From Hirsutella rhossiliensis (lineage: Eukaryota; Ascomycota; Sordariomycetes; Hypocreales; Ophiocordycipitaceae), in assembly GCF_020360975.1 (NCBI RefSeq), contig NW_025408676.1:1860001-1924000 (forward strand): a stretch of DNA of 64,000 bases. The letters run 5' to 3'. A program made the position numbers and the translations under genes. The notes below the pieces were generated by a model that did no database searches, had not been told where the DNA came from, and saw nothing but the letters and a program-made list of their open reading frames with translations. Below, piece by piece: positions 21,886 to 33,800 of this stretch (positions within the stretch are counted from its first letter, which is position 1; each line of letters opens with the position of its first letter).

Positions 21886-22126
21886 ACAATCTGATCCAGG
21901 AGCTATTTATTTTGGCCTGTACGCCCTCATTACGTAGCCGCCACTGTGAGCCCCATCGCCTCTCTAACGCGTCAACCGAGTCCATATAGCCTGCCAGACC
22001 ATGTCTCCAGAGCCTCACGAGATCTCTGACTGTACGAATAGTACGTGGGAGTCCGATCTGTGGAGGTAACTCTGTCGTTGTCGTGATGGCCGTTGGGGCT
22101 CTGGTCTCCGGGGATGAAGACTGCAT
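21782..22126 (-). pseudogene. GCR1_C-like DNA-binding domain fragment
   Basis: From 22126 the frame reads ...RTVRDLVRLWRHGLAGYMDS and LERRWGSQWR. This is the pattern of the GCR1_C DNA-binding domain found at the C-terminus of fungal Crypton recombinases. It aligns with the SVQELLRLWRQGW and LERDWGARWR region of the copy at about 57820-57690. After about 60 residues the frame runs into the dispersed repeat, so the C-terminus is replaced. Confidence 0.6.
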
Positions 22127-22281
22127 TCGTTGCGAGGATGTTGGAATACCTTGCTGTTGTTCGTATCGAACAGTCTGACGATGTGTTCTGCCGAAAGGGC
22201 TGATAGTTGTGACTATAGTGATCTCAGCCTTGTTGCGTTCTTGGATCTCGTCTTTCAGCCTCGTGACTTCTGCTTAAAGAG

Positions 22282-25200
22282 AAAATACTTCGTCACGCCT
22301 TGCACTTTAGACCAGTGGTGCAAGGCATACAATCAACCGAAGGCTGCAAGTCTGCTGTCAACGGTAAGGCAGGCCTGAAAATTCAAGAATCTACAGTCAT
22401 GCATTCATTGCGTCATCTACGTCTTGGTAGCATCAAGTGGAGTTACGTAGCCCTAGCCGTTCTTATACGGATTCTGGTGAGAACCTGCCAACTCCTAAAT
22501 CTTTGGTCCCTCATCTTCATCTTGATACCCTCCGGGGATGTGTATGTCAGATGATTGCGGTCGAACAGGGCATCGAGCATCAACCCCTGTAGCGTTTTTA
22601 CACGCGAGACGGCCACATAACTCAAACCTGTCTGAAAGTCACGGCAGGACAGATCTGTCACGATCCTGTCTTCGGTGATGCTCTGCGACTTATGAACCGT
22701 AATGGCGTAGCATACGACCAGGGGAAACTGAGTGCGAGTGCAGAGTGTAGCTCCAACGAGAAATCCCTTTACTGCCACAATCGGGACAATCTTCCTACCA
22801 TCCGCGGTGGTCAGGAATGCCGGTCCGGTATATTTGTCAAACTCCATCATGATTACACACGGTTGGTCTCGGATGGGATCAGCGCCAGGTGCCCAGCCAA
22901 TGTTGTGCACTGTGCCGCGAGCGCCGTTGCAGAGGCCAACTTGTTGCCAGAGGTTGCACGTCAGCATTAAGCGGGCACCAATGCATACAGGGACCTGTTT
23001 CGCAAGGTTGCCCGCCTTGTCGTCGGAGCAGCAGCCGCGCCGGGGCCAACATTTGTAGCGATGACCTGAATGACTGGTCGGTTGAGGCGGTCAAGGTGGT
23101 AATGGTTATATTCGTTCACCCGGTCTTTCGTGGCATATACCCGTAAGGCGTTGGCGAACCTGGCGACCTCCTGATCGTCTAGCTTTGCCTGCACGCGGCC
23201 GGAGAGAAGTTTCCAGGACTCGTGGGATAGTAGGAGCAGCCGCAGTTCTCCGAGAGCCTTGCGAAAGGACGCCTGATCATCGCCGCACTGCCGCTGAACA
23301 ACGCTCAGGAAGACGGTCTTATCGAAGCGCATATAAGCGTTCCTTCCTTGATCTCCACTCCCTGCACCTCTTTGTCGTAGTACAGCGGTTTCTGTAGAAC
23401 AGGGGAAGCTGGAAGAAGTCGCCGACCAAAAGGATATTGAGTCCGCCAAAGAACTCCTCGTTCCGATGCGGAAATGCCTCACGGAGACGGTCGTCGATCC
23501 AGGATAGCATACGCAGTCCCAGCATACTCTTCTCGTCAATGATTAGGTACTGAATATCCTTCAGCTTCTTCTGGAGCTGGGCCTTGTCGATGGCGGAGAG
23601 CGGCCTGAAGTCCTTGTTGATCGGGAGGTGAAGCAGCGAGTGCAAAGTAGTGCCTGATATCTGGTTCCCTGCGACACCCGTCGGTGCGGCACGCCAGACA
23701 GGTGTCACTCTCCCGCGTGTAGCGGCCTGGAGGTGCGCCGAGAGCAGGTTGATGAGATATGACTTGCCTGTGCCACCGCCACCATCGACATGGAGTAACA
23801 ACTGGGAACGGTCTTGGGCGAGAAAGTGGCCCATCACCGTGTCATACACGATGCGCTGCTCCGGATTCAGGGCATCGCGTGCTTCCAGAGGCTGGTGCTC
23901 CACATCAAGGGAAAGGAGCTTTCCGCCTTGCGTTGCTCCCAGTAGTTGCCGCTGAGAATATCCTCGTTGGTATATCGTCCCACGTGAGAGCCCAGTCATA
24001 ATTCACGTCGATATTTCGCCGGCCAAGTACGTCGATGTCCTCTTCCTCCAGCGGCCGGTCTGGCAGCATGCGGGCGAGCTCATGCCAGTCCTCCTCTGCG
24101 ATGGGCTCGTCATGGACCTCCTGCTCAAACTCATCGTCCTCCGCCTGGAGCTCGTTTGTTCCCACCTCCCCGTAATGGTCGTCCTCATGGAAATGGTGTC
24201 GCTGCCGACAACACCGGTACGCCGCAACAAAGGACTCAAACCGCTGCCCGTCCACAGCAAGCAACTCCTCCGGAGCGCGATGCGGATGGGCCATCATCAA
24301 CTTGACGCGGCAGAAGTCATGAAACTGGGTTGAGGTTTCCACTGGCCTATACCGAGGACAGTAGGACAGAACCCTCTTCTTCGCGTTCGCACCGAGTCTC
24401 CTCCATGTCTTGAGATTGTACGACTGCAGGTACTCGAGATAAGTAATACTCTCATGCTGGTCATTTCTCTGCAGATATTTCCGGTAGCTGCCGACAGCCT
24501 CACTGACATCATCATCGACGCGGTACGACCGCGCATGCTGCTCAACGGGCGGCAGTCGACGTACACAACCACCCGAGTCCCTTCCTGCAGAGGGATATTG
24601 AGTAGCAAGTGGGAGATTTCCTGCGCTGAATAATCTCTCTCCGCAATCAGCTTGTTCATGAGGCGAGAGGAGAAGGACAACAGAGGTTGGTGGTGTGCTG
24701 TATGCGGCAAAATCTGATCCGCAAGCCTGCAGTAAGGCTCTGTCTTCTTCTCCGATTTGCTGCAATACTTGGCAGCGTATGTAATGACTGCTTGCAAGCT
24801 GGTGCATGGAGATATGTCAATGTTGGCCAACCATCCCAGAATGATGGCAGGATTGAAATGGTTCATGAGGCTGTCGTTGCGGGCCGCCTCGAAGATGTAG
24901 TACGACCTGCCTTCCTTCCTGATGACCGCGGCCAGCTCTCTCAAGGCACGGGGAAGTCGAAACGACACTCCTTTCCGGATTCGCCACGTTGGCCGCCTCA
25001 ATGTCGCCAGCAGCTCCTTCCATGTCCCTCGCGAGGTCACCGCTTCCCTTTCTGACTCGCAAGCAGTACGTGGTATTGCATCTGTGGCGCTGGCAGCGGT
25101 TGACGATTTGCGAGAGCCGCAGGAATGTCATCTCCACGCCCAGCGGATCCACGCTCAGCGGATTGCCCTCCCCCTGAGGCACAGTCCTACGGGGCTCCGG

Positions 25201-26790
25201 GTTCACGGCCGTGACGTGGAAGCCCCATACGCGTGCAAACATGTCACGAGCAGCTTCGTCCTCCATGTCGGCGGCTGGGCCCTCCTGCATCCAGTACAGA
25301 CCGTGGTTGTGCGGACTGCCACGGCCTTGCCATTCATATCGATCCCAGTAATCCGTGACGTTGAACTTTTCCGCAACACGATATCTCGAAAGAAGCAGTA
25401 TCGGCGGTAGAAGTGGAAAGCAGCAATGTGAGGGTTCTGACGCAATAAGTACCGCGACAATGCCATCCTTTCCGGCTCGGACGCGCGCAGCCATTCTCCA
25501 TATCGGGGCATGTGTTGGTAGAGGCTCCGCCAGTGCAAATCGGCTGGGCTAAATGTGATAAATGCGCCAGGACAGCCCAGGCTGTACGCATACGCCTCGA
25601 GGTCCTGCCTCTTTCTGTTCCAAAAGGGGCGCGTACCGCGAATCGACACCGCATGCCTTGTGATTGAGTTTATCAGCGCCTGCGCCTCAGGATCCTCGCT
25701 GTGTTCGAGCGCCTGAATAAGCTGCTCTCGCGTGAGCGCTTCACGGGTGCCATCATGTTGCTTCACGAAGAACTTCGACCGCGCACGTGCTTGGGACCGC
25801 ATCAGGGTATTGAATGCGACAAAACGGAAGGTTGGGTGCCGCGCAAAACGCCCGTCGTGCCACCGCATCGCGTGCTCGATGTAATCCTTGTAATCTATCG
25901 ACCGCAAGCGAGGCTCGACAAAGTCGGCTCTCCCGTCTGGGAAGAGGCATGGGAATGCCAATGAGAGCAGGGCATGAGAGCGATTGAACTCATTGATCGG
26001 CGTATGCCGTATATTCGGGAGCCGCAGCTGCTGGTGCCGCGCCCGCTCTTGGGAGCCTGTGGCAAGAGGAAGACTTGCCTCCGGTTCTGGCTCGCCCACG
26101 AGAATAGACCGCAGAGCATCGAGCTCCGTGTCCTTGGTCAACAGGTCCGGTACCGCAGCCGCGTCCTCTAGGTCAGGCTCCGCCTCCTGATCTTCCTCCT
26201 CCGGTCTTACATCGGCAGCCTCCACCTGGCTTTGGGGAATGGCGTCCACCACATTGCCGTCCTCGGGCAGTTGGCTCAGTCGCTCGTTGTCGATGACGAT
26301 GCATCGGTATCCAGGATGGTGATGGCGGAGGTAGTCAAGCCATATCATAACCGCCTGGCGGCGCACACGGAACTGACGGGTAAATTGCCGGCTTAGATTG
26401 GCGTGTGACGACGTGTTGGCAGGACGCAGCAACACCGTGTTTAACTCCCGTGGCAGAAGTGGGAGCTGGTTGTACACCAAGCCAACCTCACGAAGAAAGT
26501 GAACGACATGCCCCCGATACTTGTACTGCTGCCCTCGCACCAGCATGATGTTCACATGGACGTGGACGCGAGCGATCAATGACTCTTCTGTAGGCGTGAG
26601 CTCAGGCAATCGTGTCGGTACGGGACCAAAGTCAAGTTGATTTTCGGCAGAGAAGAAATAAGGCTCGTCAGAGCCGCGCTTCTCATCCTTTCGATAGCAA
26701 CGCGAGCAAATGCCGTCATAATCAATTCCCATCTGAAACCAACACTCGCGACATCGGCTGCAGTATTCCATCTAATCATTGTCAAGTTTG
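22282..26790 (-). mobile_element. Helitron A (5'-truncated)
   Basis: This is a rolling-circle element in minus orientation and a close relative of Helitron B. The 3' end is a hairpin (GCCTTGCAC / GTGCAAGGC) followed by GTGAC and GAAGTATTTT at 22291-22282. The 5' part is lost: homology to B stops near 26790, inside the coding region just before codon MEYCSRC. Size from break to 3' end is 4.5 kb. Confidence 0.82.
22443..26771 (-). pseudogene. Helitron A Rep/PIF1 helicase, frameshifted
   Basis: One original protein in several frames. From 26771: a cysteine-rich DUF6570-like part (CSRCRECW, CSRCYRKD), then the Helitron N-like domain (PNIRHTPINEFNRSHALLSL, YIEHAMRWHDGRFARHPTF). The HUH pair HNH is at 25303-25311 (GRGSPHNHGLYW), and the tyrosine pair of YAAKY is near 24766-24780. 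The PIF1 helicase follows: Walker A GGGGTGKSYL (about 23770), Walker B YLIIDEKSMLG, GDFFQLP, and the C-terminal motif VVCYAITVHKSQSITEDRIV with SYVAVSRV (about 22600). Breaks occur near 25375 (AAAA in place of AAGAA in copy B), 24950, 24600, 23900 and 23350. Most differ from the breaks in copy B. Confidence 0.85.
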
Positions 26791-27475
26791 GTCTCCTCGC
26801 CACAGCGAATGCATACGATGGAAACCACGCCACCTTGAGACCCTCGATGAGGCATAGGGTTCACTGCGGTTGAAAGCAGCTGCGTACGATGGGTTTGTTG
26901 GCGACCCGCGATGCTCAGAGTAGCTCTGTGACATTCAGGGGCAAGTGCAAAATTGGACCCACTTTTAGAAGGCCATCATCCAGTTGAGTTACGTTTTAGA
27001 AACCATACAACCAATCAGATGTCAGAAAACTTAACTGATCCCTGCTGCACCAAACCCTCATACGAGAGGAAGGCTCGCCAGCCGCGGCTCGCGCAAAGAA
27101 GCCTTTCGGAACGAAATTTGGCGACAAGAGAACCGGAGAAGAGTTGGCTACAGAAGAGAGAGAGTTGGCGACAGTAGATAGGAGACAGGAAGAAGAGTGA
27201 GGTCGAGATACGAGACACGGCGAGAGACGTAGAGCATTATCGTGAGTGAAACCGAGACAGAGCGTCGGGAAGGCAGGCTAGGCCGCTGGAGGAAATTTTG
27301 TTTAAAAGGCGCAAACTCAAAGGGCGTGGAGAGACGGCAGGGTTGAAGAGAGATGTGAGTGGGTAATGCATGTCTGGGCGAGTGGAAGGCTCGGAAAATT
27401 TACATGTGCTACCGGTATAAGTCGTAGGTATAAACAGAATAAGGAGTATATTGGGAAGTTTTGACTTGATCGTCT
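26791..27475. other. Non-coding stretch with a short hairpin repeat
   Basis: No gene recognised. Bases 27068-27118 (GAAGGCTCGCC...GGCTCGCGCAAAGAAGCC, then TTCGGAACGAAA) match 55455-55503 and partly the reverse strand at 37160-37182. The repeat can fold through AAGGCT/AGCCTT. Confidence 0.45.
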
Positions 27476-27591
27476 TCATGAAAAGGAGAACAAGAAGAGA
27501 AGAGAATGTGCTATTCGAGCCTTTGGCAGTTGATTTTGAGGATGATGAGACATGTTGTCATGTTGTATTGTTTCGTTTGATGCTTTAAAGT

Positions 27592-28919
27592 TCAGAGAAT
27601 ATTCTTGGGCGGACGTCGGGCGCGCAGTGGTCGGGAAGATATCGACGCGGGAGGTCTGATAGAGCCAGAGGCGGATGTGTCTTGGTGATTGACCTGTTCG
27701 GTGTCCGTCTCTGACTCTGCGGGGTCTTCCGGGGACAGAAAGGAGGAGGTATCGGATTTGGGAGTCTTGACCGTCACAGTCGGTGATTATGGTGGAAGTT
27801 TCGGGAGAAAGTCGCGGTCTCTTGGTTGGGGTTTGGTAGGGATCGGGCAATGACCGACTTGATGCCAGCATAAGGGATCGACTGGGCCAGAAGCATGCGG
27901 CGTGGGGAGGCGGGGCTTTGGGCGGCCTTGGGTTTCTTCGTAGAGGTAAACCTGGCCAACGCAACGCTATAGTCCGAGGATTGCCGACCGCGCTCTTGGG
28001 TGTCGTCGGCAGTAGTTGTGTTGCAGAAGCCTGGCCGGACATGGCCTTGTCGTGGAAAGTCCACGTGTCGGGGACGACGATGAAGATATAGTCTTGGTCG
28101 AAAGCCGGGGCATGTTTCATGATCTGGTGATCCAGTAAGCCGGCGATTTTGCCCGTACAGGTGAAGAGAGCGTTCGACTGGAACTGGCTGTCGCGCCTCT
28201 CGGTCATATTCTTGCATAGGAGGTCAAGGATTAGCGTGAATGGGGAAGATGACGAAAACTTGGAAGGGTGAAAGCCCTTGAAGGGGTTTGCCGGGAATCC
28301 CAGGACAAATAAAGGTGGAGAGCTGGACAAAGCCGCAGCAGCTCAGCTGGGTGTCGTCAAGGGCCGCAGCCGAGTTTCCATGCAGGAGGTCGCGGCCGGA
28401 GCCGATGACAGGTCCCGTGAAGGAGACAATGGGTTGTATCGTTGGGAAAGTATCCACCGAGCTGAGGTGCGAGTGACAATTCTATGGATATCGTCAGGAG
28501 GGCAGTGGCGACAGAGATTTGGAGCATAGACTCACGGTTGGTAGCTGTGATCGCGGACTATAAGCGCGGGGACGGTGTATTCTGTGATGTTATCATCGTC
28601 CGACTCAAGCCATCACGTCGCTCGATTTCCACGTCAGGGCAAAGGGATGAACACGGCCGACCATGAAGAACCATTGCTCGGTCCATTCCGAGGAGATTAT
28701 CTGTTGGTTGTATATGGAAATATTAAGGCTGAAGAAGATGCAGGTCGATGGATTGCCAGTATCTGACCGGATTGCTGCATACTCCGGAGTCGACAGCCAT
28801 GAGGGCGTGGGAAGGAAGACCCTCGCTAGGGTTTCTGCGTTGAGCCCTTTGACACGATGCTCATTCTGGTAGGCGAACCTAGCCGGGCAGCCGGGCTGGA
28901 CAAAGGCCATCATGGACAT
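27592..28919 (-). CDS. Unrecognised repeated gene family, copy 1
   Basis: I do not recognise this protein. ATG 28919 gives MSMMAFVQPGCPARF, followed by GLNAETLARVFLPTPSWL, FFSLNISIYNQQI and EWTEQWFFMVGRVHPFAL. A one-base shift near 28615 leads to YTVPALIVRDHSYQP, then a phase-2 intron at 28462-28535 (GTGAGT...CTCAG). Exon 2 reads DTFPTIQPIVSFTGPVIG, LSCCGF.QLSTF, SPFQVFVIFPIHANP. A TGA and a two-base loss there break the frame before NMTERRDSQFQSNALFTCTG and YIFIVVPDTWTFHDK. The tail is low-complexity with an NLS-like TPTKRPRL. It shares domain order, intron position and the NLS-like motif with the copy at 62548-63948. This copy looks decayed. Confidence 0.55.
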
Positions 28920-29479
28920 GTCGGCGCCAGCATTTTCTGGCTGTCAAGAGGTTGCCGCGGGAGGACGAGGTATCGACGTTGAGCTGGGAGGCCGACATCG
29001 TGAGAACATGGCAGATGTAGTCACCGTGGAAGTGTAAATGAGGGGTTACGCAGAGTGGAGGTGGGCATCCTATAAAGCAGGTTTTCTTGCTGCTCGAAAG
29101 AGGGCTCGCGGCTAGGGTCGGGGAGACTTAAGAGTCAGAGAATGCTACCTAGGTGATAGATCAGAAGCGGGGGTATGCGGGAATGAGCTGGCGAGGTTCT
29201 TGAACAGTCTCGACCATCTGGTTCTATGGTCGTGAGTGAAGTAGGAGCCGGGGTTGGAAGTTGAGTAGGGGTGATGGCTATGTCGCGAGAAGTTGGAGGT
29301 CGGCGAACAGTAAGGTTAGTGTGGGTAAGTCTGCGGAGAAAGAAAGTCCAGCAGTACCCTTCGGTGTCATCGTTGCATGGAGTAGATAGCAAAGGCGACA
29401 ATAACGAATGAGAGTGAAGGAAAGAAAGAGGTTATGGTAGTATTGCAGGGTCCCTTTTGACGGTCGTCGGTAGTTGGAT
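28920..29479. other. Upstream region of family copy 1
   Basis: No convincing gene. It lies between copy 1 and a diverged N-terminal fragment of the same family. Confidence 0.3.
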
Positions 29480-29760
29480 GGGCATTGCGTGCGGCTGAGC
29501 GAGGCGGGTGCCGACCGTGTCGAGTCCACTATTGGGACACGGTGAAGTCGGATATAGGGGACGACCTGAGGAGGAGGATGCGAGTTGGTCACGAGAACTC
29601 TCAAGAGGGTTTGCAAGTCGAGACTCCGGTGGCTAGCGACTACAAGAGGACAGGCAGGGGATCCTGGCTGTCGCTTTGCATGAAGGCCGTTGATGCGACG
29701 TTGGTGGTGGCGAGGAGCAAACCTAGCCGGGTAGTCCGGTTGCACGAGGACACCGTGGAC
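29480..29760 (-). pseudogene. Diverged N-terminal fragment of the same family (copy 3)
   Basis: On the minus strand, VLVQPDYPARFAPRHHQRRI followed by NGLHAK aligns with FVQPGCPARFAYQNEHRV and GLNAE of copy 1. Upstream bases (GTCCACGGTGTCC, CCGGCGATAACATGT) also resemble the start region of the other copies. Similarity fades after about 30 residues, so this is an old relic. Confidence 0.4.
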
Positions 29761-30899
29761 ATGTTATCGCCGGCAGCCTTTTGGCTGTTGCTCGACGAGG
29801 TGGAGTGGCAGATATTGATGGAGCAACTGATGCGCAAGGTGGGTGGGACGGCGTTGGAAGGGCCGGAGTATGGTTGGAAGTGTGCGGCGGGCGGTTGGCG
29901 CGGCCACCCCCATGTGCCGGAGGTCGGCGGTAGCCAGGGATTCGCTGGAGTGCGCAAAGAGAGCACGGCGATGGAAGGGCCGCCTTTGGCAAAGCTGGGG
30001 TAGCAGGTCGCACGTGGAGACCAGCCGAGGGCCGGGACGGTGGACGCACATAGGGAGGGTAAATGGGGATTACAAAGGGTAGTAGTATTGCATCGCTTCG
30101 GTACCATAGGCAAGCATTATAAGGAAGAAACGCCACGGCCATGAGAGTAGTGATCGTTAGGAAGCTTCCCACTCGGAAAGAAATAGTGTACGCCAAGAAG
30201 CGAGATTATCCAAGTGGAAGTGCTCCGGAGCCAAAACTTTCTAGCCTGTTGCCAATCCACGCTAGTCGACGTCGAGGAGGCAGTAGCATGGCGGACAGTC
30301 CTGCAGGGAAGCTAGGCGAGGCGGCCGCTCACCGTGGAGCCTGTTCGTTGTCAGTCGAGGATGGAGAAGAGGGTAGGAACGGGGGAGTGCCTGTTTCGGG
30401 GTGCGGAGATGATACAGGGCAACTCCGAGAAGGGCACAGAGCACGGGAGACAAGGTTGGGGCGGTTCGGGAGATACAGATCAGTGGCGAATGAAGCATTA
30501 ACGTTCCGGCTGATTCAGCCTAAGCAGTCTGCGGTCGAAGAAACCGCATGGAGAAAGCATGCAGAGGCGATCGCAAAGTCACTGCCGAGAAGACCGCCGC
30601 GAGGCGGTTTGCGGTCAAGCAGAGCACGGAAGTCCCGTAATTTGGTCAGCAGCGGAAATTCCGCGCAACGTCAGTCACCGAGTCCGCTTCCGAGGTTCGT
30701 GTTGCCTACAGAACGTGGAGACCAGGGGCAGTGGGCTCTAACAGTCCGCCCTTCATCGGCCGTTTTGCCCCAGGAGAGGGTCCTGAAGGTGACGGGCAGG
30801 GAGATAAGGTGGCGACCGGCGGTGTCCCGGGTGTTCGTTCGAAAAAGGGACCGACGCTCCGACCTATCCAGCCCAAGGATACGACTTTCCAAGACCTAA
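29761..30899. other. Stretch with long but unconvincing open frames
   Basis: Several open frames on both strands overlap here. None shows a known domain or a second copy. The last few hundred bases may be the leader or disordered N-terminus of Helitron D. Confidence 0.3.
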
Positions 30900-33800
30900 G
30901 ACGAACGGCGCAATTTGCAGCATCGATTGCATGGGGTTTGCCCAAGCTCCGTCGGGGACCGGTTCGGCGGCCAAGGGCACAGGTGGGTGTGGACGATGGC
31001 GCAGCAGAGGCAGCGGACGGCTCGCTGCGCGGACAGAGGCAGTCCCGGAGGCGGGAGAGAGCCCGTCTTCCTAGCCGGGATGGGCGCCCGATAAAACAGG
31101 TCCGAAGTGGAATCGGAAGGCATAGGAGACGGGAGCTGCAGGCCGAAGACCTGGCGAGTGTGCTGCGCTTTTTGGAGGAAGACTTTGCCTTGAAGGAGAG
31201 ATTGTCTAACGATCAGACGTGGTGCACGCCAATACCGCTCGAGAGGAAGGTGTCGACGGTGCGAGACTTCTATCAGGCGTTCCACGATGCGAGCACGTTG
31301 CCGATACGGACCTGCATGGTGTGCTACCGCAAGTGTACGAGAGGAGAGTTGAGGAGATTACATGGGATCATTGGCTGTCAAGTTGCGTACCAAAGGGCGG
31401 CCGCTCACCATTTTCATGCCGGAGTTGCTTTCCTGAGGGCGAGTCCGTGTCGGTGTGCGCCGAGTGTGGCCGATGCCTGGCGCGCAGGAGCCTGTCGCCG
31501 GCGATCCACCTTCACAGTCGCCTTGGCTGCGAGCACATGTTCCCCGATGAGCTCAAGGGACTGACGCCGGTCGAAGAAGCTCATCTCGCTGAACTCATGT
31601 TACGGGTTTGTCACGAGATATAGCATTCCGGGCGGGCAGAGGCAGAGCGTGAAGTATCCGAGGCATGTCAGGGCCACATCACGGTGTTTCCGAACAATGT
31701 GCAGGAGCTGGCCACAAAGTGCTCCCGCACCCCTTTGCAAGCACTGGACGAGATCCACATCTCGTGGCAGGGCGCGGAGAAGCCGGCACCGAGCGACCTG
31801 TCGAGTCTCTTGTCGGTGAGGCGGCGGGTGGTCGAGAGGGCCCTTGTCTGGCTGAAGCGGAACAACCCCCACTACGCCGAGATCGAGATCGACGCGGCGG
31901 AGATGGAGAGCTGGGGAGACTCGATACACGGGTACCGTCGTCGGTGTGCGATCGTATGGAGCGGAACGAGCCGTCTGGGTGGGAGAAGCGCGGACGGCGC
32001 ACGTTGTGCCGCCCACGGAACGCGCCATGGACGAGGAGGGCCGGTGGAGATCGAGGAGCTCTTCGCCCTGCTCAACCAAGGACAAGAAGCCGGCGGCCAG
32101 GGTGAAGGTCACGGGCCCAACGGAGAAGGCGCGGTTCGCGATGGAAGTGACGCCTGCCCCGACCAGAACGTTCCAGCGATCAACGAGGTGACGTCTTCTG
32201 GCATGTTCGCGCTCGACGGACCGCCAGACGTCGCGGACGTGGAGAAGCTGCAGTTTGCCTGTGACGCTGTTGGTGAAGGTGCCGACGACGGCCGTGCGGG
32301 CCAGGCGTGGGTCGGGTCCCTAGCCGGGGTTCGGGGCGTGGCGACGGTGGTTGTGAGCCATACATCCGGGTTTCGCGGGGGTGAGTTTACCGATTCCTTT
32401 GAGGCGTCCTTCTTTGCCAGGACGTTCCCGACCCTGTTCCCATTTGGCGTTGGGGACCAAGGCTGGTTGAAGAGACCATGGTCGACGCGGGAAGGTCACG
32501 GCCAACTTGCGAGGCAGGGCTGTCGAGGCAGAGGCGGCCGCGGAGACCCGTATCGTCTCGAAGCTTGAACCTTCAGGCGTGGGCCGAGATCGTGCTCCGG
32601 CGCCATGGTGGTCGATTTGCACTGCACCACATCTTCGCATTTCTCGTCTTCAACATGGGGTGCGATCGAGGAACCGCCGGGTCAGCATGTTGAGTGTGGG
32701 AGGAAGAACTTCCGCAAGGTAGAGCGCATCGTGCGTTCGATGACCACAGAAAGGCTAGCGGCGGCGAGGGTCGAGTTGGAGAGCTCGGGTAAGACGACCG
32801 ATGGTGACGTGAAGGAGCTTCTCAGGAGCCTCTCGCTTTACGGCCACCGGCAGCCCATGTCGAGAGGTCCGTCTCAATATGCGGCGGAAAATCCAGTCGC
32901 TCATCGTCGGATATGGCGTGCCGGCCATCTGGTTCACCATCAACCCGAACGACATTACGAACCCGGTGAAGCTGCGACTGGCGGCATACCGCACACGCGA
33001 TCCCGACGCGGCCGAGGAGTTCTTAGAAGGCCTTGGGGATGCGTATAAGCGGGCACGGCTGGCGATATCGGATCCCATGAGCTCGGCCGTGTTCTTCCAC
33101 CGCGAGATGAAGCTGTTCTTCGATCATTACGTGAAGGTCGGTGAAGAGTCGGTATTCGGGCGCATCGGCAAGTACTATGGCGCCGTGGAGACGAACGAAC
33201 GAGGGCGCTTCATGTTCACGGCTTGCTCTGGCTGCACGGGAACGCGCATCTCAGCTCGATGCTTGCCGACATCCACGGGGAGGATCAGGCGGCGTATCGC
33301 GAGCGAATCGTCCGATACATCGATAGCGTCTTCTCAGAGGTAAGAATGCCTACCTAAGATATGCCACCGGGAGCCTGAAGTACTCTTCTGATGGCCAAGT
33401 GGGGCCGGGTTGACGTGCAAGGCAGGATCTGGACCAGGAAAGTTTTGCGCCGTGCAAGCGGAGCGATCTGTGACGGGCGGTATTGGTTCCCTGCTGGACA
33501 ACGCCGCGCAGTTCTCGGCCGCGTTTATCGAGGAGGCCAACTTCTGTGCCGGCGCGACGCAGGTGCACACGCATAGCCCGACCTGTGTGAAGTATTCCTT
33601 GGGCAAGGAGGGCGGAAGGGGACCTCTGCCGGTTCAAGGCGCCATGGAGGTTAGTCGACAAGACCGCCCTCACGGCAGACGGGGTGCTGCAGATCCGGAG
33701 GACACACAGCATGGTCAATCGATGGAACGAGGCTATTGCTGTCGGGCTCCGGCACAACCATGATATTTCCTTCATTGCGACGCAGCGCAAGACAATGGCC

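Larger units (their letters stand above)
21145..22126 (-). mobile_element. Crypton-like relic
   Basis: Bases 21200-21240 (GGCGGATGACCCCGCAGAT) resemble the left end of the Crypton-like element at 57080-57110. Bases 21930-22126 encode a GCR1_C-like domain like that element's C-terminus. The middle holds no recognisable recombinase. The relic is also overlapped by a 145-bp dispersed repeat at 21747-21885. Confidence 0.5.

Noticed and set aside
27237..27479. 80-codon minus frame starting MKTIKSKLPNILLILF
   Set aside because: A weakly hydrophobic start only; no cleavage-site context, no homologous copy, and the downstream residues look random.
29761..30899. Open frames on both strands before Helitron D
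   Set aside because: No domain, no second copy, and the frames overlap each other; not enough to call a gene.
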